DNA of 64,000 bases from CAILZL01 sp963748005 (GTDB lineage: Bacteria > Pseudomonadota > Gammaproteobacteria > Steroidobacterales > Steroidobacteraceae), in contig CAVVHH010000003.1 in the NCBI GenBank assembly GCA_963748005.1, forward strand, positions 310,001-374,000, given 5' to 3'. Both the position numbers and the translations under genes were made by a program. Each line of letters begins with the position of its first letter. Position 1 is the stretch's first letter. Positions 59,528 to 64,000 of this stretch are shown in pieces. Under the pieces are notes generated by a model. It was given only the letters and a program-made list of their open reading frames with translations. It ran no database searches and had not been told where the DNA came from.

Positions 59528-60100
59528 ATGACCAAGATGCAAATTCGGACTCAGGTGCCGCGTGCAGCTCGATTCATTGCGACGGGCTGCTGCGGCGTGC
59601 TTTTATTGCTGCTGTCAGCTTGTGGCAGCTCAGATCAGGTTGTGGCTCCACCGCCTGAGGCAGCAGTCAAGGCGTCAGCATCAGCAAGTGCGCCTGCAGA
59701 CAGCAGCAATCCGCTGGCGGGTATGGTGAAAGCAGTGCCGGCAGCCGGCAATCAACCCGTCGAACTGCGTTTTGATCTGCCCAAGCAACCCGTCCTGGGC
59801 GAGCCTTTTGACATCAATCTCAACGTGCTGGGCCTGGCGGACGCAAGTGGTCTGGAATTGACGGTGACAGCGCAGCCCAAGGTGGAAGTAATCGCGGGTG
59901 GGCAGGGCAGTTTGGGTGCATTGAAAACCGGCGAATCGGTGCAGCACACACTGCAATTGCGCACGTCCGTTGCGGGCATATCCGTAATTGATGTCCAGCT
60001 TGTTGCGATGGTGGAGGGCCATCCCGCCACGGCTGCTTTTGCGATTCCAGTGGCGCTTGCCGATGCCTCAGGGGCGGCTGTTGCGACTGCCGGCAAGTAG
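59528..60100 (+). CDS. Putative lipoprotein of unknown function
   Basis: A 190-residue protein with a lipobox (LLLLSAC, Cys32) after a basic, hydrophobic signal. A Ser/Ala/Pro-rich stretch (36-65) leads to an immunoglobulin-like beta domain (about 75-185; VELRFDLPKQPVLGEPFDINLNVLGL, LTVTAQPKVEVIAG, VHGISVIDVQLVAM-like strands). No family is recognised. It starts 22 bases after srkA and may share its transcript. Confidence 0.75.
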   Translation: MTKMQIRTQVPRAARFIATGCCGVLLLLLSACGSSDQVVAPPPEAAVKASASASAPADSSNPLAGMVKAVPAAGNQPVELRFDLPKQPVLGEPFDINLNVLGLADASGLELTVTAQPKVEVIAGGQGSLGALKTGESVQHTLQLRTSVAGISVIDVQLVAMVEGHPATAAFAIPVALADASGAAVATAGK

Positions 60101-60252
60101 CCAAATATTTCGCACCGCGACAGTTCGGGCGCGCACAGCAGGACGTCAGGCGAATTGCGCAGGCCAAGATGCGCGCCAGCCGAATTTATTCATGGCTATG
60201 CAAGTCCGGGGCCGTATAATCCGCGCCCTTTACTACCAGCCCCGAGCCTTCT

Positions 60253-62082
60253 GTGAGCACTGCCAAGTTACGCAATATCGCCATCATCGCCCACGTCGAT
60301 CATGGCAAGACCACCCTCGTTGATCAGTTATTGAGGCAGTCCGGCACCCTGGATGCACGCAAGGCCATGCCGGAACGGGTGATGGATTCCAACGATCTGG
60401 AAAAAGAACGCGGTATCACGATTCTGGCCAAGAACACCGCGATTACCTGGGGTGACTATCGCATCAACATCGTCGATACCCCGGGGCACGCCGATTTCGG
60501 CGGCGAAGTGGAGCGCGTGCTGTCGATGGTGGATTGCGTGCTGTTGCTGGTGGACGCGGTGGATGGTCCCATGCCGCAGACGCGATTTGTGACGCAGAAA
60601 GCTTTCTCACACGGCCTGCGGCCGATTGTGGTGATCAACAAGATTGACCGCGATGAGGCGCGTCCCGATTGGGTACTGGGCCAGACATTCGATTTGTTTG
60701 ACCAGCTCGGCGCGACCGAAGAACAGCTGGATTTTCCGGTGGTGTATGCCTCGGCATTGCGTGGCTTTGCCGGCAACGATCCCAGGGAAATGCGGGACAA
60801 CATGACGCCGCTGTTCCAGGCGATTGTTGACCATTGTCCGCCGCCCGATGTCGATGCCGAAGGACCTCTGCAACTGCAGATCAGCCAGCTCGACTATTCC
60901 AGCTACGTCGGTGCGATCGGCATCGGCCGCATCAAGCGTGGTGTGCTCAAGCGCAACAGTCCGATAGTAGTGGTTGGCACCGATGGCAAGACACGCAATG
61001 AACGCATCATCCAGGTGCTGGGCTTCATGGGGCTGGATCGCGTGGAGATCAACGAAGCCAGCGCCGGCGACATCGTTGCCTTCGCGGGTATCGAGCACCC
61101 CAAAATCTCCGACACCATTTGCGACCCCAGCACGCCTGAAGCACTGGATCCGCTGGTGGTGGATGAACCTACCATCAGCATGACGTTTGAAGTGAACACT
61201 TCGCCATTCTGCGGCAAGGAAGGCAAGTACGTGACCAGCCGTCAGATCCGTGAACGCCTGACGCGCGAGACCATGCACAACGTCGCGCTGCGGGTGGAAG
61301 ACACTGAAAATCCCGATAAATTCGTGGTATTCGGACGCGGCGAACTGCATCTGGGCGTGCTGCTGGAGAACATGCGCCGGGAAGGGTATGAACTCGCCGT
61401 ATCGCGCCCGCGCGCCGTGATCAAAGAAATCGACGGCCAGAAGTGCGAGCCTTATGAAGCCGTGACTATCGACCTCGACGAAGGTTCGCAGGGGGCGGTG
61501 ATGAACGCCATGGGCGAACGCGGTGGCCAGCTCACCAATATGCAGTCCGACGGCAAGGGCCGGGCGCGTCTGGACTACATGATCCCGTCGCGCGGCCTGA
61601 TCGGTTTCCAGACCTACTTCCGCACACTGACATCAGGCACGGGCCTGATGCATCACATTTTCGACCACTACGGTCCGGTGCTGGAGCGTGAAATCGGCCA
61701 GCGCCAGAACGGCGTGATGATTTCCAATGGCATGGGCAAGGCGCTCACCTATGCGCTGTTCAGTCTGCAGGAGCGTGGCCGGCTGATGGTGGGCCACGGT
61801 GATGAGGTCTATGAAGGCCAGGTCATCGGCATTCACAGCCGTGATAACGACCTGGTGGTGAACCCGCTCAAGGCCAAGAAACTGACCAACATGCGTGCCG
61901 CCGGCAAGGACGAGAATCAGGTGCTCAGCAACCCGATCCGTTACACACTGGAACAGGCCATGGAATTCATTGACGATGATGAACTGGTGGAAGTCACCCC
62001 CGCCCAGATCCGGCTGCGCAAGCGCTTTCTCAAGGAACATGAGCGCAAGCGTCCGGGCCGTGCTGAGGAAAGCGCTGATTGA
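60253..62082 (+). CDS. typA: Ribosome-associated GTPase TypA/BipA
   Basis: Translational GTPase of the EF-G type that helps 50S assembly and adaptation to cold and stress. The 609 residues show the G motifs AHVDHGKTTL, ERGITILAKN, DTPGHADFGGEV and NKIDRDEARPDWV, then EF-G-like domains (TFEVNTSPFCGKEGKYVTSRQIRERL, GRGELHLGVLLENMRREGYE) and the BipA-specific C-terminus (DYMIPSRGLIGFQTYF, IHSRDNDLVVNPLKAKKLTNMRA). GTG start. Confidence 0.97.
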   Translation: MSTAKLRNIAIIAHVDHGKTTLVDQLLRQSGTLDARKAMPERVMDSNDLEKERGITILAKNTAITWGDYRINIVDTPGHADFGGEVERVLSMVDCVLLLVDAVDGPMPQTRFVTQKAFSHGLRPIVVINKIDRDEARPDWVLGQTFDLFDQLGATEEQLDFPVVYASALRGFAGNDPREMRDNMTPLFQAIVDHCPPPDVDAEGPLQLQISQLDYSSYVGAIGIGRIKRGVLKRNSPIVVVGTDGKTRNERIIQVLGFMGLDRVEINEASAGDIVAFAGIEHPKISDTICDPSTPEALDPLVVDEPTISMTFEVNTSPFCGKEGKYVTSRQIRERLTRETMHNVALRVEDTENPDKFVVFGRGELHLGVLLENMRREGYELAVSRPRAVIKEIDGQKCEPYEAVTIDLDEGSQGAVMNAMGERGGQLTNMQSDGKGRARLDYMIPSRGLIGFQTYFRTLTSGTGLMHHIFDHYGPVLEREIGQRQNGVMISNGMGKALTYALFSLQERGRLMVGHGDEVYEGQVIGIHSRDNDLVVNPLKAKKLTNMRAAGKDENQVLSNPIRYTLEQAMEFIDDDELVEVTPAQIRLRKRFLKEHERKRPGRAEESAD

Positions 62083-62312
62083 CCCTGAATCGGGGCGGGA
62101 AAACTCACTGCCCCCCTCAATCGCCGCAGCAGCCAGTGCATCGAGCGTACCGGTGCACCGGATAGCCAAAACGGGAGCCCGGTCACAACCGGTTGCGGCA
62201 ACACTCCCTAGGATTCTGAACCAATACATATGCCCGTGAAATCATCGGTCTAGGCAAGCTTGCGAGACCTGATTGCATCGGCTAATTGGGTCGCTCAAGG
62301 GTCAGTTTCCTG

Positions 62313-64000
62313 ATGAACAAACTGCTGGAACAGCAGCTGCGCGAGGCAACCACTGTCGAAGGGCAGCTGGATGTTCCGTGCCTGCTTGCCGCAGTAGAAC
62401 GCACTTATGCTCACCATGACGAGGAACGTCGCGGGGTGGTGCGTTCCATGCAAATGATGTCTGATGAAGCCCATGCACTGACGCGCGAAATGCGCGAAAG
62501 CAATGCCAGCCAGTTGCAGGCCGTGCTGGATCACGTCAAAGACGTCATCATTACCATCAGCGAGTCCGGCCATATCGCAACCTTCAACGCTACCGGACAA
62601 CGGGTGTTTGGCCGCACCGAAGCCGAAGTCGTTGGTCGTTCCCTTGAGATATTAATTCCCGAGCTGCAGGGCAAGAAGGTGGGGACCGAACTGGAACAGA
62701 TGGCTACCCGCATGGATGACACCCAGTTTGATCTTGCGCCGCGAGAAACAGTTGGCGTGCGCGCCGACGGCACTGTCTTCAGCGCCGAAATGGCGGTCAG
62801 CAAGACCAGGGTCAGCCGCCGCAATGTCTATGTGGTCTGTCTGCGCGATACCACCGAGCGCAAGCAGGCCGAACTGGAATTGCGTGACAGCGAAGCACGC
62901 TACAGGACCCTGGTGGAGCACGCGCCCGAAATCATCGTTGTGCTGGACGCCACTGCCCATCGACTGGTGGATGTGAATCAGAACGCAGTGCGCTTCTTCA
63001 AGCGCGATCGCGAAGCATTGCTGGGTTTGTCGCCTGAGGAACTGAGCCTGCCAATGCAACCTGACGGGCGCACCTCGGCTACTGCCCTGCAGCTGGAAAT
63101 AAAACGCGCGTTGAATGGTGAGGCGCCGGTCTTTGAGTGGTCCTATCGCGACGGCAATGGCAATGAAGTGCCGAGTGAGGTGCGCCTGATTCGCCTGCCG
63201 TCCTCTACAGGTCAATTGATTCGCGGCAGCATTACCGACATTACCGAGCGCAAGCGCGCCGAGTTACTGGCTGCCGGTGAAAGACGGGTATTCGAACGTC
63301 TTGCTGCCAATGCCGATCTGAGCACTACATTGAGTGCCATTACCGAGATGGTCGAAAAGGTTAACAAGGATGCCGTGTGTTCAATCAGTCTGCTGGATGA
63401 ACGCGGTGAGCGGCTGCGGATTTGTGCTGCGCCGTCCTTGCCCGGGCCTTATCTGCAAGTCATGGGTAGCGTCTCCTGTGGTTTGCGCAATGGTTCGTGC
63501 GCCGCCGCCGTGTATCTGCGGCGTCAGGTGGTGGTGGCGGACATTTCGCGTGATGCGTTATGGGAGAACAAGCGCGAACTGGCCCTGACAGCGGGATTCC
63601 GCGCCTGTTGGTCCAGCCTCATTTATGCGGCCGATGGCCGTGAGCTGGGTACGGTTGCCTTGTATTTCAACACGCCACGCCAACCGGTACGTCGTGATTT
63701 TGATCTCATGTCGCGCATCGCCCAGCTGGCCGGCATCGCCATCGAACGGCGGCGTGGTCAGGATGCCTTGCGCGACAGCGAACTGCGTTATCGCCGTCTG
63801 TTCGATAACGTAGTCGAGGGCGTGTACAGCTCGACAATCGAAGGTCGCTTCATCTCGGTCAACCCGGCCCTGCAAAAGATGGTTGGCGTCGGTACCGCTG
63901 ACGAGTTGCTCGCACTGCCGATGGAGCGCATCTACGCAGATCCGCTGGCACGCTTTGAAATTGTTGCAGCCATTGCCCGTGATGGCGAAGTACGTGACGC
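62313..64000 (+). CDS. Multi-domain PAS/GAF sensor protein, cut by the window end
   Basis: The frame is open from ATG 62313 to the end of the window (562 codons) and must continue. In order: an N-terminal helical region (1-70), PAS 1 (about 71-185; SGHIATFNATGQRVFG), PAS 2 (about 195-305; APEIIVVLDATAHRLVDVNQNAVRFF), GAF (about 315-480; GSCAAAVYLRRQVVVADISRDALW) and a third PAS (about 490 on; VEGVYSSTIEGRFISVNPALQ). Each PAS ends in an RDTTERKQAE or TDITERKRAE linker. Such proteins usually end in GGDEF/EAL or a histidine kinase, which lies outside the window. No membrane helix is seen. Confidence 0.9.
   Translation, partial: MNKLLEQQLREATTVEGQLDVPCLLAAVERTYAHHDEERRGVVRSMQMMSDEAHALTREMRESNASQLQAVLDHVKDVIITISESGHIATFNATGQRVFGRTEAEVVGRSLEILIPELQGKKVGTELEQMATRMDDTQFDLAPRETVGVRADGTVFSAEMAVSKTRVSRRNVYVVCLRDTTERKQAELELRDSEARYRTLVEHAPEIIVVLDATAHRLVDVNQNAVRFFKRDREALLGLSPEELSLPMQPDGRTSATALQLEIKRALNGEAPVFEWSYRDGNGNEVPSEVRLIRLPSSTGQLIRGSITDITERKRAELLAAGERRVFERLAANADLSTTLSAITEMVEKVNKDAVCSISLLDERGERLRICAAPSLPGPYLQVMGSVSCGLRNGSCAAAVYLRRQVVVADISRDALWENKRELALTAGFRACWSSLIYAADGRELGTVALYFNTPRQPVRRDFDLMSRIAQLAGIAIERRRGQDALRDSELRYRRLFDNVVEGVYSSTIEGRFISVNPALQKMVGVGTADELLALPMERIYADPLARFEIVAAIARDGEVRD

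Noticed and set aside
62083..62312. Possible c-di-GMP riboswitch upstream of the PAS/GAF gene
   Set aside because: I looked for the GEMM-type conserved core and tetraloop receptor and could not fit them; only short, unconvincing inverted repeats are present. I see nothing else in this gap.

Overview
The window reads as chromosomal DNA of a gammaproteobacterium with moderately high GC. The evidence is gene content and order: (recO)-pdxJ-acpS, comEC-exbB-exbD-msbA-lpxK-ycaR-kdsB, rpsF-rpsR-membrane gene-rplI-dnaB-alr, divergent ypjD/ffh, and glrK-qseG-glrR. The LexA-controlled imuA-imuB-dnaE2 cassette, multi-hairpin repeats and environmental-type sensors point (inference only) to a free-living lineage around Xanthomonadales/Nevskiales/Steroidobacterales. 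No species can be named from the sequence alone. Genes are dense and mostly housekeeping; no prophage, plasmid, CRISPR or antibiotic-resistance module is visible.

Layout. 1-5.4 kb: vitamin B6 and acyl-carrier-protein enzymes, a membrane dihaem cytochrome c, a PolB-type exonuclease, rlmD and nagZ. 5.5-13.1 kb: a PAS protein with a dead GGDEF domain, a small secreted protein, trhO and mfd on the minus strand, and a chemoreceptor. 13.2-17.8 kb: a BamE-like small protein, a 269-bp MITE-like element directly in front of lolC, the lipoprotein exporter lolC-lolE-lolD, a paired palindromic repeat and a DUF2062 gene. 17.8-25.8 kb: comEC and the lipid A/Kdo block, then ppnP. 25.9-29.9 kb: a BI-1 protein, tRNA-Ser(UGA) in a nest of palindromes with a duplicated tRNA 3' end, a DUF4038 lipoprotein hydrolase and an IclR regulator. 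30-35.6 kb: the SOS mutagenesis cassette, with a repeat between imuB and dnaE2. 35.8-39.5 kb: a MolA/BtuF-type binding protein with a ModE-like regulator, a 2-hydroxyacid dehydrogenase, a methyltransferase and a DUF2789 protein. 39.6-44.5 kb: the ribosomal protein/dnaB/alr operon. 44.5-48.5 kb: an FHA/PP2C/CHASE2-kinase phosphosignalling cassette. 48.7-53.7 kb: radA, corC-like, ypjD and ffh. 53.8-57.2 kb: the GlrK/QseG/GlrR two-component system. 57.3-64 kb: galE, srkA, a lipoprotein, typA and a multi-PAS/GAF sensor cut by the window end.

The main coherent themes are envelope biogenesis (lolCED, exbBD, msbA, lpxK, kdsB, galE, nagZ, alr and the envelope-sensing GlrK system) and genome maintenance (mfd, radA, imuAB-dnaE2, dnaB). 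The most unusual observations are the altered sigma-54 contact loop of GlrR (DAFPGA instead of GAFTGA), repeats that supply stop codons or a ribosome-binding site to neighbouring genes, the MITE-like element abutting lolC, and the repeat cluster with a duplicated tRNA 3' end behind tRNA-Ser. I did not find a clearly new defence or secretion system.
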